From positions 62,001 to 126,000 of the forward strand of contig NZ_JVLH01000014.1 in NCBI RefSeq assembly GCF_001070855.1: 64,000 nt of DNA, read 5' to 3'. The stretch is from Trueperella pyogenes. Lineage in GTDB: Bacteria; Actinomycetota; Actinomycetes; Actinomycetales; Actinomycetaceae. Of the stretch, positions 45,052-55,282 are shown piece after piece; within the stretch, counting starts at the first letter, position 1; the number at the start of each line of letters is the position of its first letter. Under the pieces are notes generated by a model that saw nothing but the letters and a program-made list of their open reading frames with translations, made no database searches and was not told the origin of the DNA. A program made the position numbers and the translations under genes.

Positions 45052-46344
45052 ATGACCCCGTGGGAAGATCGCCAGCTTATCGAAGCCTTCGATGAAGAAT
45101 TTGAAGAACTTGTTCATTTTGCGGCGGGCTCGGTTGTAGATTGCGGTTTCGGATACATGGATCGCAATGGGGTAGTGGATCCTTCAAAGCCAGTTGAACT
45201 GTGGATTACCGGGCGGATGACCTATGTTTTCGCGCTCGCGGCGCTTAAGGGTTACGACTGGGCAATCCCCTTGGTTGATCATGGTATTCGTTGCCTGACT
45301 GAAGGCCCCATGTACGATGCCGAAAATGGCGGTTGGTTCTCCGGGCTCGTGACAGAGATTGTTGAACGCGAGGATGGCCCGCATTGGAAGGCGATTGAAC
45401 CAGCGAATGACGGCCTGAAGCAGGCATACGCACACGCATTTGTCATTCTTTGCTCGAGCGCTGCAACAGTGCTTGGTCGTCCAGGTGCTCGTGAGCTTCT
45501 TGATCGCGCGCTGGCTGACCAAGAACTCCATTGGTGGGAGCCCCAGTTCGGACGCGTCTGTGAATCCTGGAACCGTGATTACACCCGCGCTGAGAGCTAC
45601 CGCGGCGTCAATGCGAATATGCACACCGTAGAGGCTTACCTAGCAGCCTATGACGCGACGGGTGATCGCATCTGGTTGGATCGGGCACGCGGAATCTGTC
45701 GTTTCGTTGCCGAGGTCGCTGAGAAGCTGCATTGGCGTATTCCCGAACACTTCGATGCCGAGTGGAACATGCTTCCCGATCACAATATCGATCGCCCTTC
45801 GGATCCTTTCCGTCCCTACGGCGCAACCCCTGGACATGGGATGGAATGGGCGCGACTGATCCTCCACACCCGTTCAGCCCTATTGGCTATGGGGGAGAGC
45901 GAAGATTGGATGCTTGAAGCTGCTGAGCAGCTTTTCAACCGTGCCTGCTCTGATGGCTGGGATAAACATGGCGCGGAAGGTTTCGTTTACACCACTGACT
46001 GGGATGGACGCGCGGTTGTGGATACTCGCATGCACTGGGTGCTGTGCGAGGCTGTCAACTCTGCCTGTGTCTTGGGCCGCGTTCATGAAGAGGCCGGAGA
46101 CGACGCGCGTGTTGCGGAGCTGAGCTCTCTGTATGCGCAGTGGGTCGATTGGGCGGACCGTTACCTTCGCGAGGCCACCGGTCGCTGGATCCACGAAGTT
46201 GACGCCTCGGGCGCGGAGTCTGGGACGACTTGGGAGGGGAAAGCGGACGCCTACCACGTCGCGCAGATGCTGCTTCTGCCCCAGGTTGGTAATACCCCGT
46301 GCTTTGCTCTGGCCTTGAAGGAGAAGGCAGAAGAAGAGGCCTAG
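45052..46344 (+). CDS. AGE-family sugar epimerase/isomerase
   Basis: 430 residues of the (alpha/alpha)6-barrel family of N-acylglucosamine 2-epimerases and mannose/sulfoquinovose isomerases. Family features: WITGRMTYVFALAALKG, the Glu/His-rich stretch GVNANMHTVEAYLAAYD, GHGMEWARLIL and HWVLCEAVNS. The actual sugar is uncertain; YihS-like aldose-ketose isomerase is most plausible. ATG 45052 follows AGAGGA; an in-frame ATG at 45034 has no SD. Single gene. Confidence 0.82.
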   Translation: MTPWEDRQLIEAFDEEFEELVHFAAGSVVDCGFGYMDRNGVVDPSKPVELWITGRMTYVFALAALKGYDWAIPLVDHGIRCLTEGPMYDAENGGWFSGLVTEIVEREDGPHWKAIEPANDGLKQAYAHAFVILCSSAATVLGRPGARELLDRALADQELHWWEPQFGRVCESWNRDYTRAESYRGVNANMHTVEAYLAAYDATGDRIWLDRARGICRFVAEVAEKLHWRIPEHFDAEWNMLPDHNIDRPSDPFRPYGATPGHGMEWARLILHTRSALLAMGESEDWMLEAAEQLFNRACSDGWDKHGAEGFVYTTDWDGRAVVDTRMHWVLCEAVNSACVLGRVHEEAGDDARVAELSSLYAQWVDWADRYLREATGRWIHEVDASGAESGTTWEGKADAYHVAQMLLLPQVGNTPCFALALKEKAEEEA

Positions 46345-46384
46345 TCCGCTTCCGCTCTCACTTTTCTGGGGTGAGCTTAGCCAC

Positions 46385-46416
46385 GCATACTGGGTTTCAG
46401 GTCAAACCCAGTATGC
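46385..46416 (+). terminator. Inverted repeat between the epimerase gene and guaB
   Basis: GCATACTGGGTTT pairs perfectly with AAACCCAGTATGC around CAGGTC. No T-run follows, so it may be a weak terminator of the epimerase transcript or an operator close to the guaB promoter. Confidence 0.5.
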
Positions 46417-46435
46417 TCTGGCCCACTTTCGGGCC

Positions 46436-47965
<1,530 letters not shown>

Positions 47966-47981
47966 TTCGTCAGTAAGAAGT

Positions 47982-48016
47982 CTTTAAGGGCACGGCTTTG
48001 AGCCGTGCCCTTAAAG
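47982..48016. terminator. Hairpin between convergent guaB and exonuclease gene
   Basis: CTTTAAGGGCACGGCT pairs perfectly with AGCCGTGCCCTTAAAG around a TTG loop. It is symmetric, lies just past the guaB stop and could act on either strand. Confidence 0.7.
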
Positions 48017-48023
48017 CATTTGG

Positions 48024-48115
48024 GGTGTGTCCCTATTGCATGGGTCAGCGGCGATACCAGTGGAGATGGGGGGAATCTCCACCGGTGTGTCCTTATTGCA
48101 TGGGCCAGCGGCGAT
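48024..48115. repeat. 60-base tandem duplication at the end of the exonuclease gene
   Basis: A 32-base segment occurs at 48024-48055 and again at 48084-48115 with two differences. The second copy contains the last codons and stop of the exonuclease gene (minus strand); the first is non-coding. The bases between hold an inverted repeat (GTGGAGAT/ATCTCCAC). Confidence 0.85.
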
Positions 48116-48827
48116 CGATGTGCGTGTCCCTGCCCTTGGAATGCATGAAATTCTCGAAGTTTTCTGCCCAAGCAGCATGGACTTCCTTTTGGAACGCGTG
48201 GATTTCCCGGCAGTCTTTAGATGCGCAGTCCGGATACTTCCGGGCAATAGCAGCCAAGACATCAAGGGTCATGGTTACGTCATATTCAGCAGTGTGTGCG
48301 TTTTCTGAAACCGGAACGCCGTAGGCCGCCGCCATCAATGACAGCTGCTTCTTTCCTTTGCGGAAGCGCTCAAGATGGCGGTCCAAGACCAAAGGATCGA
48401 TGATCGGTGCCGGTTCTGGGGCTCCAAGTCTGTCGCTGAGTGTTGGAAGCGAGTGACGGCGAAGCTCTTCTTCGAGCAGGGTGAGGTCGTAGCTTCCATT
48501 GAAGGCAACAACTGGGTAGCCCTGCGCCATATGCGCTGCCAATGCAGATGCGACTTCATTGAGAACTTCTTTGATGGGACGCCCATGGCTGCGTGCATGC
48601 TGGGTGGTAATGCCGTGGATTTGTGCAGCAATGTCCGGGATATCCACGCCCGGATCAGCTAACCACGTAGTAATAGTGTCGGAATCAGGGGATCCAGATG
48701 CGCCTTTGCTGCGCAGAACCAGAGCCGCGCTGACAAGACGGTCGCGATGGGGATTGACGCCTGTCGTTTCAGTATCGAAGCCCAGCCAGGGGAGGTGAGC
48801 CCAAGAATGAGGGTGTGTGTCTGCCAT
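48093..48827 (-). CDS. DEDDh 3'-5' exonuclease (DnaQ-like)
   Basis: 244 residues. Exo I is LGFDTETTGVN (catalytic Asp and Glu), exo II FNGSYDLTLLEEEL, and exo III HTAEYDVTMTLDVL with the His-x4-Asp pair, so all catalytic residues are present. It resembles stand-alone exonucleases annotated as polymerase III epsilon-like. CACACT at -12 to -7 of the ATG hints at leaderless expression. Convergent with guaB. Its end lies within a duplicated 60-base unit. Confidence 0.9.
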   Translation of the reverse strand: MADTHPHSWAHLPWLGFDTETTGVNPHRDRLVSAALVLRSKGASGSPDSDTITTWLADPGVDIPDIAAQIHGITTQHARSHGRPIKEVLNEVASALAAHMAQGYPVVAFNGSYDLTLLEEELRRHSLPTLSDRLGAPEPAPIIDPLVLDRHLERFRKGKKQLSLMAAAYGVPVSENAHTAEYDVTMTLDVLAAIARKYPDCASKDCREIHAFQKEVHAAWAENFENFMHSKGRDTHIDRRWPMQ

Positions 48828-48892
48828 GACTTAAGTGTGCATCAGCGCGCTGTCATTTGTGTCCAGTTTTTCACTTCACCGCACATAAAAGT

Positions 48893-48920
48893 GTCCCGCT
48901 TCGACGAAGAAGCGGGACAG
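48893..48920 (-). terminator. Terminator downstream of the small basic ORF
   Basis: TGTCCCGCTTC and GAAGCGGGACA pair as an 11-base stem with a six-base loop. Read on the minus strand it is followed by CTTTTATG, so it fits termination of the minus-strand small ORF that ends at 48939. Confidence 0.65.
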
Positions 48921-48938
48921 AACGGAACTGGCCAGTGA

Positions 48939-49124
48939 TCAGGGATGTAAAGGCAAGGGGAAAGAGAAACGCGTGTATGCGCAGGGCATCTGAGCACGAT
49001 CTCGTGACTCAAGCTTCCGGGATGCACGTTCGCTTGTACGGCGCGATACACCCTGACGATTACGGTTTTCCGTGCGTGAACTGCGTCGGAAATCCTTGGT
49101 AATGGCAGCTGCTGCTGTCAACAT
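48939..49124 (-). CDS. Small basic ORF of 61 residues, unknown
   Basis: Not recognised. ATG 49124 is preceded on the minus strand by CAGGAGGTCACC, a near-perfect Shine-Dalgarno sequence with good spacing, and a terminator-like hairpin lies 19 bases past the stop. The product begins MLTAAAAITKDFRRSSRTEN and is strongly Arg/Ser-rich (DFRRSSR, SRRTSERASRKLESR), with no membrane segment or signal peptide. It could be a small basic RNA- or DNA-binding protein, or a leader peptide. An inverted repeat, GTGTAT-N12-ATACAC, at 49165-49188 lies upstream. Confidence 0.5.
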   Translation of the reverse strand: MLTAAAAITKDFRRSSRTENRNRQGVSRRTSERASRKLESRDRAQMPCAYTRFSFPLPLHP

Positions 49125-49503
49125 GGTGACCTCCTGCGGATCAAATGACGAACACCGGTAGTAGGTGTATCTCTGTGACGACATACACAGTGTGCCTGTC
49201 CGCTCAGGCTGTTTCAAGTGTTTCGTGAAGCGGCTTTTTCGCTTTCGTCTCAAGGAAAAACCGCGATTGGGTAAAGGTGAGGAACTGGTGAAGTTTAGCC
49301 AAGGCTTCCTCATAAAGAGAATAAAATTAAAGTAAAATTTTTGGGCCTTTTGTCATGTGTCCACAGGTGTTTTTGATCGAATGTAAAACCGTATCGCGAT
49401 GTAGACAATATGTGAAATACCTTACATTAATGGGGTGGGAAGGATTCGTGTCCCCTGGCCCTTGCTGGCGCATCCAATGAGATTGTGCGACTAGAATGAC
49501 GTC
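49125..49503. other. AT-rich intergenic region before guaB3
   Basis: 379 bases. It contains the inverted pair GTGTAT-N12-ATACAC (49165-49188), which could serve the minus-strand small ORF, and an AT-rich tract at about 49317-49345. I see no further gene, RNA or repeat. Confidence 0.4.
49492..49497 (+). promoter_or_regulatory. Leaderless -10 element of guaB3
   Basis: TAGAAT is at -12 to -7 of the ATG at 49504, with GACGTC between and no SD. A leaderless mRNA is likely. Confidence 0.55.
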
Positions 49504-50625
49504 ATGGCTAACGAGGTCGAAATTGGTCGGGGAAAACGTGGTCGTCGGGCTTATACCTTGGATGACATTGCACTAGTTTCGGCACGCCGGACCAGGGATC
49601 CTGCGGATGTGAATGTTGGCTGGCAAATCGATGCGTATCACGTCGACGTCCCCATTATGGCCGCGCCCATGGACTCGGTGATGAGTCCCGATACTGCGAT
49701 CCTCTTTGGCAAACTGGGCGGAATTGGGGTCTTAGATCTGGATGGATTGTGGACTCGTTACGAAAATCCTCAGCCGATTTTGGATGAAATAGCACAGCTT
49801 CCTGCAGACGGGTCGATTGCGCGTTTGCAGCAGATCTATTCGGCTCCCATTCAAGAAGACCTCATCACCGAGCGTTTGGAATATATTCGCAAGGCTGGTG
49901 TCGTTGTCGCCGGAAAGCTTTCACCTCAGCGTACCCAGCGCTACTGGCGTGCGGTTGTCGAGGCCGGAGTGGACCTCTTCGTTATCCGTGGGACTACCGT
50001 TTCGGCTGAGCATGTTTCGTCACGCGCAGAGCCTCTGAATCTTAAACGTTTCATTTATGAACTCGATGTTCCGGTGATCGTTGGCGGTGTCTCAACAGAT
50101 ACTGCTGCCCTGCACCTCATGCGAACCGGTGCCGCAGGTATTTTGGTTGGCTTTGGCGGGGGAGCGGCGCATGCAACGCGCCAGTCTCTTGGGGTCCATG
50201 CGCCCATGGCAACGGCCATCGCTGACGTTGCTGCAGCGCGTCGTGATTACATGGATGAATCGGGTGGCCGTTATGTCCATGTGATTGCGGACGGCGGGAT
50301 TGGACGCTCTGGCGATATGACACGTGCGATTGCTTGTGGAGCGGATGCGGTGATGATGGGTGCGGCCCTGGCTCGCGCTGAAGAGGCTCCAGGACACGGA
50401 TGGCATTGGGGATCCGAGGCCACGCATCCGGAGCTTCCACGAGGTCACCGTGTTCGCGTGGGGACCTCGGGTACCTTTAGTGAAATCCTCTATGGGCCGT
50501 CAACGCGAGCGGATGGAACCCTCAACTTCATTGGTGCGCTTAAGCGGACCATGGCCTCGACTGGTTATTCGGAAGTAAAGGACTTGCAGAAGGCGGAAGT
50601 CGTCGTCAGCCCCTACTGGCGCTAA
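49504..50625 (+). CDS. guaB3: GuaB3-family IMP dehydrogenase-related protein
   Basis: 373 residues, related to the IMPDH barrel without CBS domains. AYTLDDIALVSARRTRDP, PIMAAPMDSVMSP and HVIADGGIGRSGDMTRAIACGADAVMMG (in parts) match the GuaB3 group found across actinobacteria. In the place of the IMPDH catalytic loop there is VGFGGGAAHATR: the Cys is absent, so classical IMPDH chemistry is not expected. The role of GuaB3 is uncertain. Confidence 0.9.
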   Translation: MANEVEIGRGKRGRRAYTLDDIALVSARRTRDPADVNVGWQIDAYHVDVPIMAAPMDSVMSPDTAILFGKLGGIGVLDLDGLWTRYENPQPILDEIAQLPADGSIARLQQIYSAPIQEDLITERLEYIRKAGVVVAGKLSPQRTQRYWRAVVEAGVDLFVIRGTTVSAEHVSSRAEPLNLKRFIYELDVPVIVGGVSTDTAALHLMRTGAAGILVGFGGGAAHATRQSLGVHAPMATAIADVAAARRDYMDESGGRYVHVIADGGIGRSGDMTRAIACGADAVMMGAALARAEEAPGHGWHWGSEATHPELPRGHRVRVGTSGTFSEILYGPSTRADGTLNFIGALKRTMASTGYSEVKDLQKAEVVVSPYWR

Positions 50626-50630
50626 AGTAT

Positions 50631-50662
50631 CTGGGTGGTGAACAGGTTAGTTCACCACCCAG
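50631..50662. terminator. Hairpin between guaB3 and the membrane protein gene
   Basis: CTGGGTGGTGAAC pairs perfectly with GTTCACCACCCAG around a six-base loop, between two convergent genes. No clear T-run on either side, so efficiency is uncertain. Confidence 0.6.
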
Positions 50663-50678
50663 AATTACAGGTGTTCAC

Positions 50679-51158
50679 CTATGCTGTCTTTTCGCTTTCC
50701 GAGCCGAAAGTTGGCGTGTGGGACTTGAGTTCTCCCATCCTGTATGGAAGGAAAAGGGTGGAGAGAAGAGTGCCCGCGAACAGCCATGGCAGTAGAGCTG
50801 GCGCTGTGATGACATCGCTGTATTCATTGAGGAATGCGCCAAAACTGGGCATTGCGTTCATCTGGAAGGTTCCAATCAGAACTCCCAGAGTTACGAATGG
50901 AATTGCGAAGTTGTAGGCGATCGCAATCCAGCGGATTGACCGTGAAAGTTGGACCAGATTCGCCAGCCTGAGGATCAATCCCGCAAGAGTTAATGCAAAC
51001 CCAATGATGATGCCCCATGCGAGTGGCTTGGAGAGCCACGACATCGGCTGATCGCTGTACATTCCCTTCAATGAAAAGACGATTCCAAGGGTGCCAAGGA
51101 AGAATAAGACGTAGATCAAGCTATCGAGTGATGATCTCTTCTCGTCGATGATTTTCAT
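50679..51158 (-). CDS. Small membrane protein, unknown
   Basis: 159 residues with four predicted membrane segments (LIYVLFFLGTLGIVFSL, LAWGIIIGFALTLAGLI, WIAIAYNFAIPFVTLGVLIG, LLPWLFAGTLLSTLF) and short loops; no recognised motif. ATG 51158 was chosen because AAGGA lies upstream; the frame stays open to 51197 without an SD. A good sigma-A-like promoter lies 112-141 bases upstream. Confidence 0.65.
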   Translation of the reverse strand: MKIIDEKRSSLDSLIYVLFFLGTLGIVFSLKGMYSDQPMSWLSKPLAWGIIIGFALTLAGLILRLANLVQLSRSIRWIAIAYNFAIPFVTLGVLIGTFQMNAMPSFGAFLNEYSDVITAPALLPWLFAGTLLSTLFLPYRMGELKSHTPTFGSESEKTA

Positions 51159-51269
51159 AATGTGTCCTTGAAGGCAAGGGTAAAAATCGGGTGCCAAGTT
51201 GGCGGTGACGGGAAATCCGCGACGAAATCACAGGTGGCATGCAGCGATTCTTTGGTGCATCCATGAATT

Positions 51270-51299
51270 ATTATTCTCGCGCTCTTGAGCTCTTGTCAA
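51270..51299 (-). promoter_or_regulatory. Sigma-A-type promoter of the small membrane protein gene
   Basis: On the minus strand TTGACA (51299-51294) is followed after 18 bases by AATAAT (51275-51270). The expected start near 51263 gives a leader of about 105 bases before ATG 51158. Confidence 0.6.
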
Positions 51300-51328
51300 G
51301 AGTCTTTTATGCAGATCAGGGCATAAAA

Positions 51329-51355
51329 GTGGGACGCCACGAAGTGTCGTCCCAC
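51329..51355 (-). terminator. Terminator-like hairpin, minus strand
   Basis: GTGGGACG-CCAC pairs with GTG-CGTCCCAC across GAA (imperfect, bulge of one base). On the minus strand CTTTTATG follows. It lies 23 bases past the end of the possible broken membrane gene. Its tail ACTTTTATG also follows the hairpin at 48893-48920. Confidence 0.5.
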
Positions 51356-51377
51356 GAAATAAAAAAGGTTCTGCCTA

Positions 51378-51592
51378 TTAAGCTGCCGAATCGATCAGCA
51401 GAACCGTGACAGATGGGCTGAGAAGAATCAATGCCATGACAAGGGCGTAGCCCAGATTGCGCGAGTAAGATGCCCCGTCCGCTGCTGAACGGTTCCAGAT
51501 TGCTGTGAAGGGCAGGAAAATAGCCGCAAGTAAACCGGCTACTAGAACGGCGATACGTAGCCCGGGTAGAGAAAGTCTGTGATTTCAGTCAA
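51378..51592 (-). pseudogene. Possible frameshifted small membrane protein gene
   Basis: The minus-strand frame ending at TAA 51378 encodes a clear two-segment membrane peptide (LRIAVLVAGLLAAIFLPF and LGYALVMALILLSPSVTVLLI) but has no ATG, GTG or TTG before its upstream stop. One frame over, TTG 51592 begins LTEITDFLYPG and would run into the membrane frame near 51567 if one base were shifted. This looks like a roughly 70-residue gene with one frameshift, or a remnant. No family recognised. Confidence 0.35.
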
Positions 51593-51672
51593 TCGAAAGT
51601 GTACTAATCTTCCCGTAGCTCACGTGGAAGTAAAAGTGATTGAGCGTCACAGGTCTGGTGTGGGAGCAATAG

Positions 51673-52014
51673 TTATTGGGCATCAAAGGTCTGGGCGAAG
51701 ACTGAAATGCTATCGCGAAGCTTTTTGATGTTCTTGCGATTCTGCTTCCCCTGGAATGCGGGAGCAAAACCCGTGGCTTCAACGCGCATTGCTACCGATG
51801 TGCCCTGCGGGATGGAGAAGGCTGAGATCCAAATCGTTTCACCGTAGGTCAACATGGACATATCGGTTGTTGCCTTAATGTGGCCGGTCGTGGGGGCAAC
51901 CATATGAACTCCCCACCCCAGTTTTTGTATCTCTTGAACCAGTAAAGGAAACGCATTCTCAAATGGAAGTGCAACAATGAAGCCACCGTCGGTTTGACGC
52001 TCGAAAAGTGCCAC
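51673..52014 (-). CDS. Hypothetical protein of 113 residues
   Basis: Not recognised. A small predicted alpha+beta protein: ALPFENAFPLLVQEIQKLGW (helix), APTTGHIKATTDMSMLTYGETIWISAF (strands, in parts), then KNIKKLRDSISVFAQTF (helix). No signal peptide or membrane segment. Start is GTG 52014 with AAAGAGGA upstream. It lies between the possible broken membrane gene and the fumC terminator, all on the same strand as fumC. Confidence 0.6.
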   Translation of the reverse strand: MALFERQTDGGFIVALPFENAFPLLVQEIQKLGWGVHMVAPTTGHIKATTDMSMLTYGETIWISAFSIPQGTSVAMRVEATGFAPAFQGKQNRKNIKKLRDSISVFAQTFDAQ

Positions 52015-52060
52015 GAGAATCCTCTTTCCTTCAAGATTTATGTTTCTATTCTACCGTGCA

Positions 52061-52100
52061 GAAAAATGCCCCGGTTTGGAAGGAAACCAAACCGGGGCAT
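52061..52100 (-). terminator. Rho-independent terminator of fumC
   Basis: ATGCCCCGGTTTGG (52066-52079) pairs perfectly with CCAAACCGGGGCAT (52087-52100). On the minus strand TTTTT follows. It ends fumC 25 bases after its stop. Confidence 0.9.
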
Positions 52101-52124
52101 AGTTGCGAGTAATACCCAGCAGGC

Positions 52125-53534
52125 TTACTTGTCAGCGGCGCTGGGGTGGGTCATATCTGCGGGAACAACCCATGCATCGAATTCTTCGGGCGTGACGAAA
52201 CCAAGCTCCAGAGCAGACTCGCGAAGCGAGATGCCCTTGTGGTGGGCGTTCTTCGCGATCTTTGAGGCCTTGTCATAACCGATGTGGCGGTTCAGTGCGG
52301 TGACCAGCATCAGGTTGATATCCAAGTGGTGCTGAATCTTTTCGTGGTTCGGCTCGATGCCGTATGCACAGTGGATATCGAAGGAAACGCAGGCATCACC
52401 CAGCAGGCGGATTGATTCCAGAACATTCCATGCCATGACGGGCTTGAAAACATTGAGCTGGAAGTTGCCCTGAGAACCAGCGAAGCCAACGGTTGCGTCG
52501 TTGCCAAAGACCTGGGTCGCAACCATGGTCATGGCCTCGCACTGGGTCGGGTTGACCTTACCGGGCATGATCGACGATCCGGGCTCGTTTTCGGGGATGA
52601 TGAGCTCACCGATGCCGTCGCGCGGACCGGAAGCGTACCAGCGAACATCGTTGGCGATCTTCATGAGTGCATCTGCCAGAACACGCAGTGCGCCAGACAC
52701 CAGTACCAGTGCGTCGTGTGCACCAAGAGCTGCAAACAGGTTCGAGGCCTGCTTGAACTCAATGCCGGTTTCCTCAGAAATCTTCTTGGCAGCCAGCTGG
52801 CCGAATGCGGGGTGAGCATTGAGGCCGGTTCCCACCGCGGTTCCGCCAATTGCTAGTTCGCGTGCACGAGAATCCGCGTAGTGAATGCCATCAAGTGCGA
52901 AATCGATCTGTGCAACCCAGCCGGAAATAACCTGGCCCAAGGTGATAGGCGTTGCATCCTGCAGGTGGGTGCGGCCAACCATGACGACGTCGGCGTATTC
53001 CTTCGACTTCTTGTCCAGGGTGTTGCGCAGCTGCTCGACGCGCGGGTACATGGCCTGGAGCTCCTGGACCACGGCAATGTGCATTGCGGTGGGGAAGGTG
53101 TCATTTGAGGACTGGCCGCGGTTAACGTGATCGTTCGGGTGAACGGGAGTCTTGGATCCCATGACGCCACCCGCAAGCTCGATGGCGCGGTTCGAGATCA
53201 CTTCGTTGGCATTCATATTGGACTGAGTACCCGAACCGGTTTGGAAGACAACCAGCGGGAAGTGGTCGTCGAGCTTGCCCTCAATGACCTCATCGGCTGC
53301 GCGTGCAATCAGGTCTGCAATATCTTGGGGCAGTTCTCCCAGCTCGGCGTTTGCCAGTGCCGCAGCCTTCTTCAGCGTTCCCAGTGCGCGCACCATAGGG
53401 CGGCCCCAGACGAAAGTATTACGGCCGATGTCGAAATTGTGCAGTGAACGTTCGGTCTGTGCTCCCCAGTAACGATCTGCGGCAACCTCAACGGTTCCCA
53501 TCGAATCTGATTCGGTACGGGTTTCTTGTGCCAC
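52125..53534 (-). CDS. fumC: Class II fumarate hydratase
   Basis: Interconverts fumarate and malate. 469 residues: [32 protein letters not shown] (His/Thr region) and the signature [17 protein letters not shown] are diagnostic. Start GTG 53534 follows AAGGAG; the frame is open far upstream into GC-rich DNA but without family sequence. It complements SdhCAB in the TCA branch. Confidence 0.96.
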   Translation of the reverse strand: MAQETRTESDSMGTVEVAADRYWGAQTERSLHNFDIGRNTFVWGRPMVRALGTLKKAAALANAELGELPQDIADLIARAADEVIEGKLDDHFPLVVFQTGSGTQSNMNANEVISNRAIELAGGVMGSKTPVHPNDHVNRGQSSNDTFPTAMHIAVVQELQAMYPRVEQLRNTLDKKSKEYADVVMVGRTHLQDATPITLGQVISGWVAQIDFALDGIHYADSRARELAIGGTAVGTGLNAHPAFGQLAAKKISEETGIEFKQASNLFAALGAHDALVLVSGALRVLADALMKIANDVRWYASGPRDGIGELIIPENEPGSSIMPGKVNPTQCEAMTMVATQVFGNDATVGFAGSQGNFQLNVFKPVMAWNVLESIRLLGDACVSFDIHCAYGIEPNHEKIQHHLDINLMLVTALNRHIGYDKASKIAKNAHHKGISLRESALELGFVTPEEFDAWVVPADMTHPSAADK

Positions 53535-53559
53535 AGGTGGCTCCTTCGCGTAGGGCTTA

Positions 53560-55282
53560 CGTACCCTCCTAGGATAGCGCCGCGCGCGCTGTGAGGTGTG
53601 GGGCACTCGTCCTAGTCGCGCGCGCGTGCCCCGATGTCCGCTCGGTGCAGGAGCCACCAGGCGCACGCGCACGACAGCGCGACCAGTGAGAGTGCCAGCG
53701 CGAAGGGCGACAGCGGCATCCAGCCGTACAGGGCCGTGGCGCTCACGGGGGCCACGATCCACGTGATCGCGCCGGTCGCGTTGATGACGCCGGCGATGCC
53801 GCCCTGCTCGCGTGCGCTCACCGCCAGGGATGCGCCCGCCGAGTAGCCGGGGGAGGCCATGCCCGAGGCGACGCCCATCGCGAACGTTGAGACAGCCAGC
53901 GCCCACAGCGACGGCGCGATCGTCAGGCACGTGAGGGCCACGAGGGCGAGCGTCATGCCGGCGCGCAGCAGTCTGCGCGGACTCCACCCCAGGCGCGGCA
54001 CGACGATCAGCTGCATGAGCATGGCGCCAGCGGCGTTGGCCAGCAGCATGAGGGCGGTCACGGAGACGGCGGGCGCGGGATCGAGTCCGCCGCGATCCTG
54101 GACGAGAAAACCCATCGTGATCTGAACGACGCCGTTCGCAAAGTAGATGCCGAACACCGAAGCGATCCACGGGGCGATGCGCCGGTCGGTCCACCGCACG
54201 CGCGGGGGTAGGTCGGCGGTGGCCGTCGCACCGCTCGCGTAATTTGTCACCGGTTCAGTCGACGAGGCCGGGGCCGCTTGCTCGGATTCCGTGTTCCTGG
54301 CCGTCAGGCGGGGCAGGCTCCTCCTTGGGCGCGTCGATGCTCCGTCGCGGGGCAGCCAGAACAGGGCGATGGCCAGGGCGATGAGGACGAAAATCGGGGT
54401 GGCGTGCACGGGGCCGAAGATCCAGCAGGCTCCCAGTGCCGAGGAGACGAGGGAGCCGACCATGACTGACAGGTTGATCGCACCGGAAAACGCGGACGTG
54501 CCGCGCACGCGCGAGGCCTCGTCGGGGGTCACCTCGGCGACGAGGGCCTGGCCCGTCGGCGGGATAGCCGCGACGGCCGCTCCGAAGAAGGGGCCGCGCG
54601 CCGCCATGATGGCGCCCGCCGCGAGGAAAGCGCCGATGTAACCGGCCGCTCGCGCCCACACAGCCGCGGAAAAGAGCGTGCCCGCCGTGAGTGCCAAGAA
54701 CAGCGCCAACAGGATGACGCGCCTGCGCCCCCAGGCGATCGAGCGGCGCCCCCAGAACTGGCTGAGCGCCGTCACCGCGGCGGCCGCCAAGGACACGGCC
54801 GCGCCCACGATCCACTCGGGCAGGTTCAGAGCGCGCGACAGGGGAGCGATCGACACGTTGAGCATGTTCTGCGCCGTGTACGTAAACAGCGCGATCGCCA
54901 CGAGCGCGCGCAGCGTCGGATTCGTCAGCAAAGGTGATGAGGGCACAGTGCATCCTACGACGAAGGCCCCGCGCGATGCGCGGGGCCTTGCCGGACAGGT
55001 ATCGAAGCGGGGGGAGCGTCGCTTAGCGCTGCACCCAGGTGCTCACCTTCCAGCGAGCGTCCCCGGAGCGCTCACGCCACTGCGCGTCACTGCGCTCCTC
55101 GTCCCTGCGCCACAGCGCCGGATCCAGCGGCGGCGCGTATACGAAGGTCGATCCCTCGGGCGCGCTCGCGGCCACGTCCAGCTCCAGGTCGGTCACCACG
55201 GCCTCGTCCAGGAGGGGAAGGGTCTGCGCGTAGAGCTGAGCCCCGCCCGTGATCCAGATGTAGGGGGCGTCCGTACGCGCCG
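53560..55282. other. Second GC-rich block ending in a chimeric join
   Basis: Counted by eye, 53641-53700 is about 72% GC, whereas 55441-55500, beyond the join, is about 45%. The block begins between the fumC start and 53600 and stops near 55270-55285, where a folA reading frame (minus strand) and an MFS reading frame (plus strand) are both cut at their 5' ends. No mobile element is visible. Confidence 0.65.
53612..54946 (-). CDS. MFS transporter
   Basis: 444 residues, twelve predicted membrane segments, with an MFS motif-A-like loop near residue 65-75 ([14 protein letters not shown]) and a long Thr/Ala-rich central loop at about 205-235. Probably a drug- or metabolite-proton antiporter; substrate unknown. 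Codon use is very GC-rich compared with neighbouring fumC and tat genes. It is on the same strand as the folA fragment, whose frame lies upstream of it. Confidence 0.85.
   Translation of the reverse strand: MPSSPLLTNPTLRALVAIALFTYTAQNMLNVSIAPLSRALNLPEWIVGAAVSLAAAAVTALSQFWGRRSIAWGRRRVILLALFLALTAGTLFSAAVWARAAGYIGAFLAAGAIMAARGPFFGAAVAAIPPTGQALVAEVTPDEASRVRGTSAFSGAINLSVMVGSLVSSALGACWIFGPVHATPIFVLIALAIALFWLPRDGASTRPRRSLPRLTARNTESEQAAPASSTEPVTNYASGATATADLPPRVRWTDRRIAPWIASVFGIYFANGVVQITMGFLVQDRGGLDPAPAVSVTALMLLANAAGAMLMQLIVVPRLGWSPRRLLRAGMTLALVALTCLTIAPSLWALAVSTFAMGVASGMASPGYSAGASLAVSAREQGGIAGVINATGAITWIVAPVSATALYGWMPLSPFALALSLVALSCACAWWLLHRADIGARARD

Noticed and set aside
53535-54194. Upstream extension of the fumC frame giving a 689-residue protein
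   Set aside because: The added part is Arg/Pro-rich shadow translation of the GC-rich MFS gene; fumC has a clear GTG with AAGGAG at 53534.
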